Notes: generated by a model not told the origin, from the letters alone. A stretch of DNA of 64,000 nucleotides from Cryptomeria japonica (GCF_030272615.1 NC_081407.1:137272897-137336896), one strand, 5' to 3'; counted from the first letter of the stretch, positions 14,084 through 24,852 are shown. A program made the numbers and translations.

Positions 14084-14673
14084 CTAAAAGTTACACCAGG
14101 TGTGCCAAAGGTTAGGGGTATCGGGTTTGGTGCCTTCCAAGGGGTCAAATAGTTGCAGATGTTGTTTAAACTTGTCCCAGTGAGGTTTTTCAGAGTTTTT
14201 CCATTCAAACGAAAGTCCCCCAGCCTTATCATTCTGGGATTCAGTCATATTAAAATCCCCCGCCATGACCCAGGGAATATTTGGGAGGAGTGTTAGCCAG
14301 TTCAGAGGGATATTCTTTCCTTGTAATCGTTAGATGCATAAATGGAGCATATGCCAAAGCAAGAACCTTTAACATCTAAGGTAGCCCAAGCTACTCTATT
14401 GCAGGGGGAGGTTCCTTTATCCTTGAGGTACACAGTCCATTTAGGGGAGATAAGAAGACCAACTCCTCCTTTCCCTCTCGGGTGGTTGGTACAGACTTTG
14501 ATTGCATCTCGCCATATGAAGTCAAGCACAGTGTCGAGGGAGAAGCCACCAGATTTAAGTTCTTGTAACATTAGGAAGTCTAAGTTTTTATGAAAGTCCA
14601 AAAATCTTTTAATAACATATTTCCTGTCAGGTGACTCAAGGCCTCGAATGTTCCATGATATGTATTTCATCAA
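14084..14673 (-). pseudogene. LINE apurinic-type endonuclease (EEP) domain
   Basis: The domain nicks target DNA at integration. Visible motifs: ISWNIRGL at the N terminus, MLQELKSGG (metal-binding Glu), GGVGLLISPKW, CSIYASND and MAGDFNMTES (catalytic Asp and Asn). Further down on the - strand SDHFPI (active-site Asp and His) falls near 13960. The reading frame is interrupted between the two open pieces, near 14270-14300. Confidence 0.85.
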
Positions 14674-15176
14674 AGTGGAGGATTTGAGGGGGGCAAATAG
14701 GGAGATCGTTGATCTCCGGATTTCTTCTTGTTTTTGGAGCCCATAGGCCTACCTTTCTTTTTATTTAGGGAGTACCCTTTCATAAGGTCCTCATCATCTT
14801 CACTGGTTTCGGGAGGCTCAGTTCTAGGATCTGCAATTCCACCTATGTCGGACCCAAACAACTGGGAGCCTGGAAAGCCAGGGAGCATAGTGCTAGATCT
14901 AATTTCATCTAGACCCTTATTAGCATATATAACTTCTATAATATGATTATCCTCTAGTTCTTTGAGCGTGGATGTAGTCGAGGGAATGATAGTGTTAGTG
15001 CCAAAAATAAGTCCTACGGGTGAGCCCGAATGAATGGGTGTTCCGGATCTAAGGATCATTGCAGGGTTAATACTACCACTAGCACCATCATCACCACGAT
15101 TGGGGTTTTCCAGATTTTTAATAATTAAGAAAAAAGGTGACGCCAAATCAAAAGAGTTGTATTTTAGTACACACAA
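14670..15176 (-). pseudogene. LINE ORF1 C-terminal part
   Basis: A 168-codon open stretch, rich in Ser, Pro and Asp, with a basic run (LNKKKGRPMGSKNKKK) before its end. Its stop overlaps the start of the endonuclease ORF (MMKYISWNIRG), the usual ORF1/ORF2 arrangement of plant L1 elements. The nucleic-acid-binding N-terminal domain is missing. Confidence 0.6.
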
Positions 15177-15180
15177 CTTT

Positions 15181-15619
15181 TCAAATTTATTGAAAAATAT
15201 ATATACACAAAAAATAGTTTAAAATATATTTTTGCACTAAAGTTTCAAGTTATCAATATACACAAACAACTTAAAGAAAAATAGGTAAAATTTACTATAT
15301 TAAATGTAATGTCTTGTGTAACTTCAATTTCAGCATTTTATTAGCAACCAAATTATAGTGTTTACTTTATAAGAAAGTATATTCAAATAATTTTTTAATT
15401 TTTTTTTTTATTACAAACAGAGAATAAACAATACAAATATACATTTTATTAGTTTACATCATTTCAAAATTCAAAACATATATTTCAATTTTTATTGATT
15501 TAACTTAAAAAGTTGAATCAGCATTGGTCATTTTCTTTATAAAAGTGTGACACAACTTTGTGCTTTTACCACATAACACATTACCCATAAGTTAGACCAA
15601 CTTGTAGTATATTATATTC
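15181..15619. other. AT-rich spacer between the two LINEs
   Basis: No gene, repeat or motif recognised. Confidence 0.5.
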
Positions 15620-17290
15620 ATCATATACACTGTTTTGGATTAGATAAGTATAGAAAGGGCCTTGATCCCATAACTTTAAAACATAACCAACTTAAAACAT
15701 CAAAAGTATAACCATAGGAGGCACACTGGACAAAAATAAATAAAACATAAACACGTATGCCCATGAGAATATATAAACTAAAGAAATAGCATAACAAACA
15801 AACAAACAAAAGCAAGCAACACCAAGAGCCTAGAATTGCCTCACTTGATACAACTTTCACACCTTTCAGAATTCTAGCATTTAACAATTTCTAAATACTT
15901 CTACCTAGAACTCCAACAACAATTATAAATAAATAGGGAGACAAAAGATCCTCATTTCTTAGGCCTTTACCACATGAGAAGAAACCTCTAGGAAATCCAT
16001 TAACAAGAATAGAACACTTAGGTGTAGTAACACAAACTTTTATGAGATTCATTAATCTTCCTTTAAATCTAAATTTTTGTAGAACCATAAAAAATGGCCA
16101 AGAAACCTTATCAACCTTAGATATATCCAAATTAAGCAACATTCCTTATTTTTTATTATTCTCCACAAAGTGGATATATTCATGAATGGACAAAAAAGCA
16201 TCCAATATTCTTCTACCTCGAACAAACCCTTTTTTATTTAAAGAGATCATCATATCCAGAATTGGTTTAAGTATGTCAACAATTAGCTTAGAGAATATCA
16301 TATATATAGTATTACATAAGATAATAGGCCTATAATCCTACATAATAGAAGCTTCATCCTCCTTAGAGATCAAAACAATAAAGGTGGAATTCAACTAGCC
16401 TAGGAGCTTACTAGTTCTAAAAATATCCCTAGCAACGATATCATCAAAGATTATCCCCCACAAGTCTTTAGAAAAAGGGGGAGAAAAAATATTTGGCTCT
16501 AGAGATTTAGAGGTATCAAAAGAGAAACACAACAACTTTAACTTCTTCCAAAGAGATAACCTTCCCAAAATATGCAATATCTTTATCATTCAACACCTAA
16601 GGGACCATACCTATTTCTTCTTCAAGCCTAGTTATATCTTGGTTAGAATTAGCCAAGATTTCCTTAAAGAGGGAGGCAATTGCATCAACTATATCATCTT
16701 CCTCAATAAGAAAAACGTCATTAAGAAGAGTCAAACTTCTGATGATATTCATCCTATGCTTCATTGTTGGCTAATGAAAGAATTTTGCATTCATGTCACC
16801 TATAAACCATTGAATTCTAGACTTCTATTTCCAAAAAATATTCTCATTTCTCAAAAGCATGTACCATTCAACTCTCAAGTCTTTTTCTTTAGTGCATGTT
16901 CCGAGTCCACCATTTTGTCCTTCATTCTATCTTGAACCTCTTTAAGATCTTTTAGAAGATTTTTCTTTTTAAATATCTCCAAATGATTGTTTGTTCCATC
17001 CTTTTGCATTCTCTTTAACCATATTCAATTCCTTAGTATGATAGAACATACAAGTACATTGACAAGTACAACCCCACCATCTATCCTCTAGCTCCCTAAA
17101 ATCAAGGTGACAGGCCCACATGATTTCATACCTAAAGGGAAAAGGGATATTAGTGATAGCTTCCTCCCAATTGAATAAAATAACATTACAATTTGACCCA
17201 ATCGTAGGCATAAGTAACAAAGAAAGCATAAGAAATATATTCCAGCCATTAGATATAAGAAAACTATCAAGCTTCACCTGAATAAAAATA
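15620..17290 (-). pseudogene. Second, older LINE fragment (endonuclease end and RT first half)
   Basis: On the - strand the order is: end of the endonuclease region (FPFRYEIMWACHLDFRELE), linker, RT fingers (FIVLISKEDEASI, DYRPIILCNTIY, NKKGFVRGRRILDAF), then LLNLDISKVDKVSWPFFM and GLRNEDLLSPYLFIIV. The FVDD box and all following domains are missing. The first catalytic palm Asp is kept, while the usual KAYD motif has become KVDK. Stops and frame changes are frequent, so it is older than the LINE next to it and belongs to a different subfamily. Confidence 0.75.
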
Positions 17291-17439
17291 TTTTCTTGTC
17301 TTCAATTAGACCAATTAAAATATGACCCTTGAATATCAATGTCTATAAGTTCAACAGAGGAGAGGAAATCAGAAAAATAGATTTCATTTACAATCTTGTT
17401 TAACAAATTCATAACTATATGATAGTTATTTAATTTATT

Positions 17440-17811
17440 GATTGTTTACAAGAAATATAGAATGCTTTTACAATGTGTGGTGTTGACAGAAGAACAGCTT
17501 CTTTCACGCAAACAACTTATTTACCAAGGATTTCCCTTGATAAATTTCTCCAGGTTTCTTCCCAAGATTTGTTGTGTCTTCTCTTCACGGACATTCAAGG
17601 GTGTTGAAACAATTAAGCAGATTCTTATCAAACCCTTAGCCCTTTGAACTATTGTATCCCAATCAGTTTGTGTTGTAGAATTGGGTTTTGTTGTAAATAC
17701 AACAGTCCATAGATCTTTGTCTACAAGCATATCTTCTATTTTCAACTTTCAAAGTTCTAAGTTGTCACCATTAAACTTCTCCATCTCAAATCTATTGGAT
17801 GTGCTCACCAT
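17440..17811 (-). pseudogene. Copia gag N-terminal fragment
   Basis: From an ATG at 17811 the - strand reads MVSTSNRFEMEKFNGDNLEL, a stop where Trp is expected (TGA for TGG), then KLKIEDMLVDKDLW and AKGLIRICLIVSTPLNVREE. This is the start of a Copia UBN2-type gag. Similarity ends near 17440, with no LTR or pol nearby. Confidence 0.75.
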
Positions 17812-18902
17812 CTTACAACTACAACAAGATTATGAACATAATTCTACAAAAATCCCACTAAAAAGATATCAACACAAACAACTCTTCTAACCAACAAATA
17901 TAACAACCAAGATTTGATAACACATGATTTATGTAGCAAATCCCTTTCATGAAAAAACTCACACTCCAAAACATAGAGTTCAATTGTATAATCAGTAACA
18001 ACAGTTACAATACAATGAACGGAGTTATAGGAGTAATCACAATAAAAGATAAATCTAGAGCAATTTTGATGGCATAATAGTGTCTCGCGAAAACTTCAAC
18101 TTGTCATACAAAATACTCAAAGGCACTAAGTATTTGCAAATATCTAATGTCTCTATGCTTAATTAGGTCCAAAATAGCAATTTGTCACAAACTAGACCCG
18201 TTACACATAACAGCTTGCAAAACAACACATGTTTCATATTTGGCTAACCTACCACATGCAAAGAACCTTCTACATAGCAATTGATAAATCCAAAAATAGG
18301 TGTTTCCCTTTGCACATGGTCATCCGTCAAATATGAAAATGTCTTCAATTTGGTTGTCAAGAGTCATATCTACTAAGGGCCTAATAATCATTTAGAAGAA
18401 GTTGAACATTTTTGAAAAAATTAAAAGGTAGAAGAACTCACAAAACTTCAACAAACATATAAGTATTTGGGATCCTAAGAATATTTATAACATAAACATT
18501 GCAAATCCTAAAAGTGAATCATATCACGAAACCCTGACAAGTCTAGAAGACTCAAGGATTTCAATCTTACTCATAGACCAAACCAAATAAGAAAAGAGGC
18601 ATAGGATCTTGGAGAACCTCAATACCTTACAAGTGAAGGTGACTAACAAGGCATTAGAATATTGGTGCTTCCTAAGACCAATGAAGATTTTTGGTATCAT
18701 GCAATCACTCATAACCCCAATAAATATGGAGGAGTTTGGAGTAGTGAACAAACACATAATCCAATGTTGTAAATGGAAAGGAGCAAGGAATCATTGTGAA
18801 CTCTTGACACCCAATAAGCTAGGACTATTTCCGAATAGGTTTTTTAGGACAACTTCAACCCAATAAGGATGAAAGAATGAGGTACAGTTTATGGGTAATG
18901 GC
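17812..18902. other. Unassigned sequence left of the MITE
   Basis: No gene recognised. The overlapping short ORFs around 18524-18866 on both strands show no known motif. Confidence 0.5.
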
Positions 18903-19037
18903 TATGCAACATTATATTTAGCATCCCATGTATTTTTTTATTTTTTTCGTACTTTTTGAAATGAAGATTAAAAACACACGGTTTTTCAGAATTAGTTGTT
19001 CAAAAACACATCACATTCAAAAAACCATTTTTGAAAA

Positions 19038-19517
19038 TGTTGGATTTTGCCAAGATCAAGAGGTCAATGAAATGTACAAGATAGAGACACAATATAGGAC
19101 AAGAATAAACTGTATTCTCATCAATAGAAAATGATCAATAGTTGTTCAATACAATGTAGATGAGCCTGCTTATATAGGCAAGGCTAGGGATATGTATGAG
19201 CACACAAATATGACATGTGGCTCAATAAGAAACAAGGGTAGGTAGGAAATAGGTGTGGGTAGGTAGGAGAAATAATATAATATTCCACATGAGGTGGATC
19301 ACCCACCAAAGGTGGAATTATCACTCCACAATAAGTGGATATGATAGTGTAATAACAAGATCAACACCATAAAAGGTGGAATTTCTCCTACACACACTAT
19401 CCCAATGTGGCACAAACACCCAAGTGTCTCATATCCAAACTACTATGAAATGCATTATCCTAAGTAAACTTAAGTAAGTGTAATAATATCCATGATGAAT
19501 AATTATTTACACCAACA
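19038..19517 (-). repeat. 3' LTR of the Copia-type element
   Basis: 480 bp; on the - strand it starts TGTTGG and ends CCAACA. It contains the TATA motif (complement of 19171-19178) and several short inverted motifs of the form CCAC-N-GTGG between about 19280 and 19380. Confidence 0.95.
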
Positions 19518-19529
19518 CCCCCCCTTAAG
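19518..19529 (-). other. Polypurine tract
   Basis: The - strand reads CTTAAGGGGGGG immediately before the 3' LTR, the expected plus-strand primer. Confidence 0.85.
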
Positions 19530-19740
19530 TGCAACTTAGGGGAATGCACTTAAGTCTACAATGCAACTAAGCAATGCAAGATGGGTCCCGGCTATGAGGC
19601 CATGTTAGGTACCCATGAACAAATGCAAATGCATGCAAACCAATGCAATGAAATCTCTCACAAAGTGGGGAAAGAGAGAAAAACCCAATGGGAAAAAACC
19701 CTCCCCCAAAAAGAGAGATGAAAGCTATACAAGAGAACTC

Positions 19741-22017
19741 TCATAGAAGAATGTGAGGAACAAAACCCCATGTGAGGAAAAGGTCCCCCCCATATAAGAG
19801 AAGAAGAGAAGTCAAACTGTGATCCTCCCTCAATGAAGAATCTGCACCAATGATAGAAGCTCGATGTATGAAGAAACTGCTCCACGAACATCGAACAACA
19901 TTCCTCCCCTTAGGAAGAAACAAAACCAAAGGTGTATCCATGAAGTCTCCCCAATCATGAAGGGAAGATGTATGAAGAAAACTCATGATGAAAGGAATCT
20001 CTGAAAACTGCTCAAGTGTCCCCATGTCGATGCTAAAAGATACCCCCTCCAAAGGTGGTAAACTGTGCCACACTGCTGAAAAAGGCACTCCAAGATCTAG
20101 TGGAGATGGATGTAGAACATGTCCCAAAGACTCATGTGTCTCCTCAAAAAATAAAGAGACCTCCTCCAACTGTTGTACATAAGTATCCACAATCATGTCA
20201 ACCTCGAAAGAATGATCATGTAGAGAATGAACAAGAGGGTCAGAGTGTGCCCTCGCAACAATCGAAGAAGGATCATCTTCATCAAAGAGAAGATGTATGT
20301 CATCAATGATGTCTCCCAAATCTGCAATGTAGGATTCCACAAACAAACCTGCAATGTCTGTCAAGTAATCATCCCATGAATCTGAAGCTGGAAGACAATG
20401 AATATCCTGCTGCACTGAACCACATGAAGGCAAAACTATCGCACTATCTGCATCATCAGGTGCAATAGGTGATGTGATATCAATATGAGGAGATGAAATA
20501 CAAGACTCAAGAACTGGGTTACATGTGAGAATCCCCATGTTCAAGTGTCCAAAGTTCTCCTCAAAATCTGAATCATCACAAGAAGTGTGATCATAATGTG
20601 TAGAATCATCAAATGTGAAATCATCATCATCAACAAAATCTGAAAAGGAGTATAACCGAGATGCATGATCAACCACCCCAGTTGCAATGATAGCTCTAGT
20701 CTCCATGTCTCTAATAAAAACTGAGTCAGGTGTGAACTCCACAACTCTCTTAGTTGCGCCATGTGTGATTTGATAGATAGAAAGGAGATTGTTTGTCAAG
20801 TGGGGTACACACAACACATCATTGAAGGAGTTATCCCCAATGTCAATAGATCCTTTCCCAATCACATCCATGTATGTATGATTGCCCATCAAAATCTGTG
20901 GCATGGTGCAAGGCTCAAATGTAGAGAACATAGATTGTGAAGATGCCATATGATGAGAAGCCCCTGAATCTAGAAGCCATCTCTCTGAATCATGACTGGT
21001 AGTAGCACATAGAGCTTTTCCTTTTCTTGTTCCAAAAGAGTGAGTCTTCCCACTTGTAGAAGCCATGAATGCTTGCCCTTTTCCTTTTGAATGTGAGGAA
21101 GTGGAAGTTGATGAATCATCCTTCTTGTAGACTTTAGGCAAATCAATGTTATGCTTTTTGATGATATGTGTGAGTTCATCAATCTTCTTAGTATGGCAAC
21201 GATGCTCCTCATGACCAATCTTTTTACAATAAGCACAAGTAGGTTTCTCCCTCTTTGGTGAATTATCTCTCTTGGAAGATGAATCTCCTTGTTGTGGAGA
21301 AGATGGTGCTTTGTCCTTAGGCTTTGATGGCCATTTCTTCTTGTTTGAGTTGTCCTTTCCTTGATTTCCTTTGTTCCCTTGATTTGCCACTAATGCTTGA
21401 GACTTAGAAGCCTTAAGAATGCCCATGCTTATCAACTTAGTTTGTTCCATCATCAACATTTCATTGAAAGCATCAAATGTAGGCATTGTGTAGCTTGAAC
21501 CCATTGTCATCCTATGGGTTTGAAAACTAGAAACAAATCCTGCATATTCTTGTGGAAGCTTGCCTATCAAGTTGAATATCAATTGAGTATCTTTCTTATC
21601 AATGCCACAATCTTTGAGTTGTGCCCTCAACTCATTTGCCTTAGTGACATAATCTTGTATAGTATCAAAGTTCTTGGGATCTAACATGGTGAGATCACTA
21701 TCAATTTGATATCCCCTAATCTCATCAACTTGACCATACAAGTGTTGAAACTTTTGCCAAGTATCCTTGATTAGAGTACATTTCTCAATATGAAAAATGA
21801 GATCCTTTGATACATACTTTCTTAAGGTACCAATTGCCATGATATTTTTAGTGAGCCAATCTAAGTGACCAACTAGATCAGCCTTAGGATCAGCTGGAGC
21901 AACAATAGTTCCATCAATGTAACGAGTGAGTCCTTTTTCCATAAGTTTACTCCATGCATCAGTTTTCCAAGTGGCATAGTTATGTGGAGTTAAGAGAGGA
22001 AACTTAGAAGAACCCAT
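19741..22017 (-). CDS. Gag-protease polyprotein with long acidic extension (Copia type)
   Basis: Single intact frame. I place the start at the Met at 22017 (MGSSKFPLLTPHNYATWK, the typical gag opening); a further 20 hydrophobic codons up to 22077 are open but look like leader, giving 758 or 778 residues. Domains by residue from 22077: UBN2-type gag about 25-240, a basic Lys/Ser stretch about 245-275, a CCHC zinc knuckle CAYCKKIGHEEHRC near 281, and an aspartic protease motif WLLDSGASHHM near 367. After the protease (about 470) comes a 300-residue acidic, Asp/Ser/His-rich tail in place of integrase and RT. I do not recognise this tail. The frame is unbroken, so selection or recent transposition is likely. 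Confidence 0.88.
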   Translation of the reverse strand: MGSSKFPLLTPHNYATWKTDAWSKLMEKGLTRYIDGTIVAPADPKADLVGHLDWLTKNIMAIGTLRKYVSKDLIFHIEKCTLIKDTWQKFQHLYGQVDEIRGYQIDSDLTMLDPKNFDTIQDYVTKANELRAQLKDCGIDKKDTQLIFNLIGKLPQEYAGFVSSFQTHRMTMGSSYTMPTFDAFNEMLMMEQTKLISMGILKASKSQALVANQGNKGNQGKDNSNKKKWPSKPKDKAPSSPQQGDSSSKRDNSPKREKPTCAYCKKIGHEEHRCHTKKIDELTHIIKKHNIDLPKVYKKDDSSTSTSSHSKGKGQAFMASTSGKTHSFGTRKGKALCATTSHDSERWLLDSGASHHMASSQSMFSTFEPCTMPQILMGNHTYMDVIGKGSIDIGDNSFNDVLCVPHLTNNLLSIYQITHGATKRVVEFTPDSVFIRDMETRAIIATGVVDHASRLYSFSDFVDDDDFTFDDSTHYDHTSCDDSDFEENFGHLNMGILTCNPVLESCISSPHIDITSPIAPDDADSAIVLPSCGSVQQDIHCLPASDSWDDYLTDIAGLFVESYIADLGDIIDDIHLLFDEDDPSSIVARAHSDPLVHSLHDHSFEVDMIVDTYVQQLEEVSLFFEETHESLGHVLHPSPLDLGVPFSAVWHSLPPLEGVSFSIDMGTLEQFSEIPFIMSFLHTSSLHDWGDFMDTPLVLFLPKGRNVVRCSWSSFFIHRASIIGADSSLREDHSLTSLLLLYGGDLFLTWGFVPHILL

Positions 22018-22077
22018 AGAAGCAAAAAGGAAGGAACACAAGAGCACAAAAGCACAAGAGACAGCCCCCAAATTCAA

Positions 22078-23702
22078 TCAATCAAAGTACCCCCCAAAAG
22101 TGATGATTTTGGCACTTTATACTTAGTGCGATTACAATGAGCCACTTGCAAGACAAGACAAAGTGAACTTATGATGCAAATTTTACAACTTCTCAAATGA
22201 GATACAAGAGACTTCAATCAATAGTGCAATGAATCTAACTGAGATTCAAGCAAACATACAAGTACCAAGAGAGCCAAAAATGGCCAAGATCTGAAAGTAC
22301 AATTTCTACTTACAATGACATCAATCTAATAGCATCATGTGAAATTAGACGAAAAAATACGCACTTTCAAAAAAAATGGCACCTAAAAAGGAGGTCGGAT
22401 GACCCCAAACGAAGCCTCTGAAGTTGCAAAAACTGGGATTACTCAGGGATAGTCACCAAAAACTACATTTTCTGAAAACTCCGTGCATCAAAATCAAAAA
22501 ATTCTTTCACCACTGCAGAGAGCACGAAATTCTAGCCCATTTAAAAAAAAATTGCACCCAAAAAGGAGCAAAAATGAGCAAGTTATGGCCATTTGAAGTT
22601 GAACTGCAAAATCAAAAATGCAAATGAGAGGGGGTCCAAAAATTTTCAAACCCTGCTGATGTGGCGCTGACGTCAGCAAGTCACACGATTAAATTTAACG
22701 GCCGTATGACCGTCGCCAAAACTTCACCCTTTGCTGACTGTTCCGTCCGTACTGTACAGACGGATGACGCGGTCTGCTGACTATACAATCCGTACTGTAC
22801 GGATTTGTTGTCTGTACAAGTTGATTTGACTGCTGACTGTATGTACGGAATCTGCGTGGCACTGTACGGATTGTTTTATCCGCGGGCCAGTGGCCGCCTG
22901 CCACGTGGCAGGCGCGGTCCTCCGATATGGTGACTGGTCTCCGTGTGGAAGGATCGCCGGAACCGAGGGCCGGCAGCGGAGGAGAGTCGTCCAGCGCTGG
23001 GAGGTCGGGAGCTGGGAGGCGCTCGAGCCGAAGCGGCGGGAGGAGCCGCTGGTGGCGCTGTGTGGAGGTCCGAGAGGAGCGAGCTTCGGCGGAGCGGAGG
23101 TGGCGGCAGCGTCGGGGTCCCGGGCTTAGGGAACCTGCGGATGATTCCGGCAGCAGCAGGCGGTGACAGAGCCGACGGGACTCGGCGATACAAAATGCGG
23201 CGCGAGTCGTTTCGGCGGCGGTAGCTGCGGGCCGGGACGAGCAGAGCCAGCGGGAGTGTCGAGGCGGGGTACGGGCCAACAGAAGGTACAGCGACGACAG
23301 ACCTGCAAACTGGCAGGTCACGGAGGTACGGGGGTCTGTGGACCCCCAAACAAATGTCCCTTTTTTTCTTTTTTTTTCTCCCTTTTTTTTGATCGAAATT
23401 TTTTTTTTTCAATTTTTTTTTTTTTTTTTGATTTTAAAAAAAATATCTAAAAAAGGAAAAAAAAAAATTTCCGAAAAAATATAAAAAATTTTCGAAATCC
23501 GTACGATATAAGCAAAAATGGAGAAAAAAATTTTCTCACCAAAATAGGCCAACTTTATAACCAAAATTCATGGAAACGGCCTTCCGGACGCAATGGTGAG
23601 GTCGGATCTGGTCTAGGACGCCTCCAAAAGATGCTGCTCCTCAGATCTGCCTCTTGACGTCACAATAATGCCTCTTCAAGACGAATCAATGAAGCCCCAA
23701 TT
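22078..23702 (-). other. Long leader of the Copia-type element
   Basis: About 1.6 kb lie between the primer-binding site and gag. The part at about 22860-23330 is strongly GC-rich and contains overlapping ORFs on both strands (for example 22695-23321 and 22876-23412 on the -) made of Arg, Pro, Ser and Ala. Nothing in them resembles a known protein; I read them as composition artefacts or a captured host segment. The part at 22730-22880 contains repeated palindromes built on GTACTGTAC. Homopolymer A/T runs at 23340-23470 separate these from the PBS. Confidence 0.6.
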
Positions 23703-23714
23703 GCTCTGATACCA
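23703..23714 (-). other. Primer-binding site (tRNA initiator Met)
   Basis: The - strand reads TGGTATCAGAGC, the standard Copia primer-binding site, directly adjoining the 5' LTR. Confidence 0.92.
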
Positions 23715-24194
23715 TGTTGGTTTTTGCCAAGATCAAGAGGTCAATGAAATGTACAAGATAGAGACACAATATAGGACAAGAATAAACTGTATTCTCATCA
23801 ATAGAAAATGATCAATAGTTGTTCAATACAATGTAGATGAGCCTGCTTATATAGGCAAGGCTAGGGATATGTATGAGCACACAAATATGACATGTGGCTC
23901 AATAAGAAACAAGGGTAGGTAGGAAATAGGTGTGGGTAGGTAGGAGAAATAATATAATATTCCACATGAGGTGGATCACCCACCAAAGGTGGAATTATCA
24001 CTCCACAATAAGTGGATATGATAGTGTAATAACAAGATCAACACCATAAAAGGTGGAATTTCTCCTACACACACTATCCCAATGTGGCACAAACACCCAA
24101 GTGTCTCATATCCAAACTACTATGAAATGCATTATCCTAAGTAAACTTAAGTAAGTGTAATAATATCCATGATGAATAATTATTTACACCAACA
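23715..24194 (-). repeat. 5' LTR of the Copia-type element
   Basis: 480 bp, identical to 19038-19517 except for one A/T difference near its edge (position 23721 against 19044). The TATA motif CCTATATA lies on the - strand at 23848-23855 and would drive the gag transcript. Confidence 0.95.
23848..23855 (-). promoter_or_regulatory. LTR TATA box
   Basis: The - strand reads CCTATATAAGC, a good plant TATA box, about 135 bp before the downstream end of the 5' LTR. The same motif is in the 3' LTR at 19171-19178. Confidence 0.65.
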
Positions 24195-24279
24195 GAAAAA
24201 CCTTATGTTTTTAATCTTCATTTTGGAAAACATGAAAAAAAACTAAAAAATACATTGGATGCTAAATATAATGTTGCAT

Positions 24280-24850
24280 AGATAGTGCTCAATTTATGGT
24301 TGATTTTCTTCACCCTATCATCAAGACTTCATAGATTGAGCAATCATGAACATCAAGATTGAGCTAAAGTCCTTGATTGAAAGCAAAGCTCGACAACAGA
24401 AGAGGAAAAATAGCCAAGAGAACCAAGTGATACCACATGGCACAAGGTAGTTGGATCGTTTGATCTATTGATTCAACTTCCTGGCCACTGAGCATAAAAT
24501 AGAAGATTTAGCAAGTAGAGGGGTTGGCTTTTCAAGCATCAAAGTGTTTTTTCATGTTGCAAACATGAATGTTGGATGTTGTTGAAAGTTAAGGTTGTCT
24601 TGGTGAAATGAATTGTTGATGTGCCAAAAAGAGTGTGATTGTTGAGTAGAGATTAGGGTAAGGCCAAAGGCCTCTTTTGTACATTGGATTGGGTGTTTTG
24701 TCACTTGTAACTTTTGTTGTAGTTGAAAGTTGAGGCCTATTAATCCCATTGAGTTGTAATCTTGTAATTATTGATTTAAAACATATCCTATTCTATTAGG
24801 GATTGCAAAATATGATTGGGATCATCCCCATTTCATGACTCCTCTCCAAT
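24280..24850. other. Unassigned sequence right of the MITE
   Basis: No gene or repeat recognised; the ORF at 24552-24749 has no known motif. Confidence 0.5.
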
Positions 24851-24852
24851 AA

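Larger units (their letters stand above)
11043..15180 (-). mobile_element. LINE (L1-type plant non-LTR retrotransposon), nearly full ORF2
   Basis: Read on the - strand, the element shows in order an ORF1 tail, an EEP endonuclease, a reverse transcriptase and a zf-RVT zinc-binding region. The domains are close to intact, but several stops interrupt the frame, many explainable as Trp codons turned to stop. The 5' end is cut at about 15180 inside ORF1, and the 3' end runs into the GC-rich palindromes at about 11043. No poly(A) tail or target duplication is visible. Confidence 0.88.
19038..24194 (-). mobile_element. Young non-autonomous Copia-type LTR element (gag-protease only)
   Basis: Complete 5157-bp element on the - strand: 480-bp LTRs starting TGTTGG and ending CCAACA, an initiator-Met PBS next to the 5' LTR, a polypurine tract next to the 3' LTR, and a 5-bp TSD. 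The LTRs differ at one position that I can find, so insertion was recent. The 4.2-kb interior encodes gag and a retroviral-type protease but no integrase, RT or RNase H, and only about 220 bp separate the ORF end from the 3' LTR. It must rely on enzymes from another Copia element, as described for TR-GAG-type elements. Confidence 0.93.
19033..24199. repeat. 5-bp target-site duplication of the Copia-type element
   Basis: GAAAA occurs directly before the left LTR (19033-19037) and directly after the right LTR (24195-24199). It marks insertion into the MITE. Confidence 0.9.
18905..24278. mobile_element. MITE with TA flanks, split by a Copia-type retrotransposon
   Basis: Left part 18905-19037 begins TGCAACATTATATTTAGCAT; right part 24200-24278 ends with the inverted copy (atgctaaatataatgttgca). 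The inverted match extends about 80 bp inward, including tgaagattaaaaac on the left and gtttttaatcttca on the right. TA is present on both outer sides (18903-18904 and 24279-24280), compatible with a TA target duplication. Without the retrotransposon and one copy of its 5-bp duplication the element is 212 bp. It has no ORF. Confidence 0.85.

Noticed and set aside
19658-19891. Second ORF overlapping the end of gag-protease on the - strand
   Set aside because: Shadow of the main ORF in another frame; sequence rich in repeated Phe/Ser phrases.
22695-23412. Long GC-rich ORFs on both strands in the Copia leader as genes
   Set aside because: Arg/Pro/Ser/Ala composition follows GC content on both strands; no domain and no conserved start; located in an LTR element leader.
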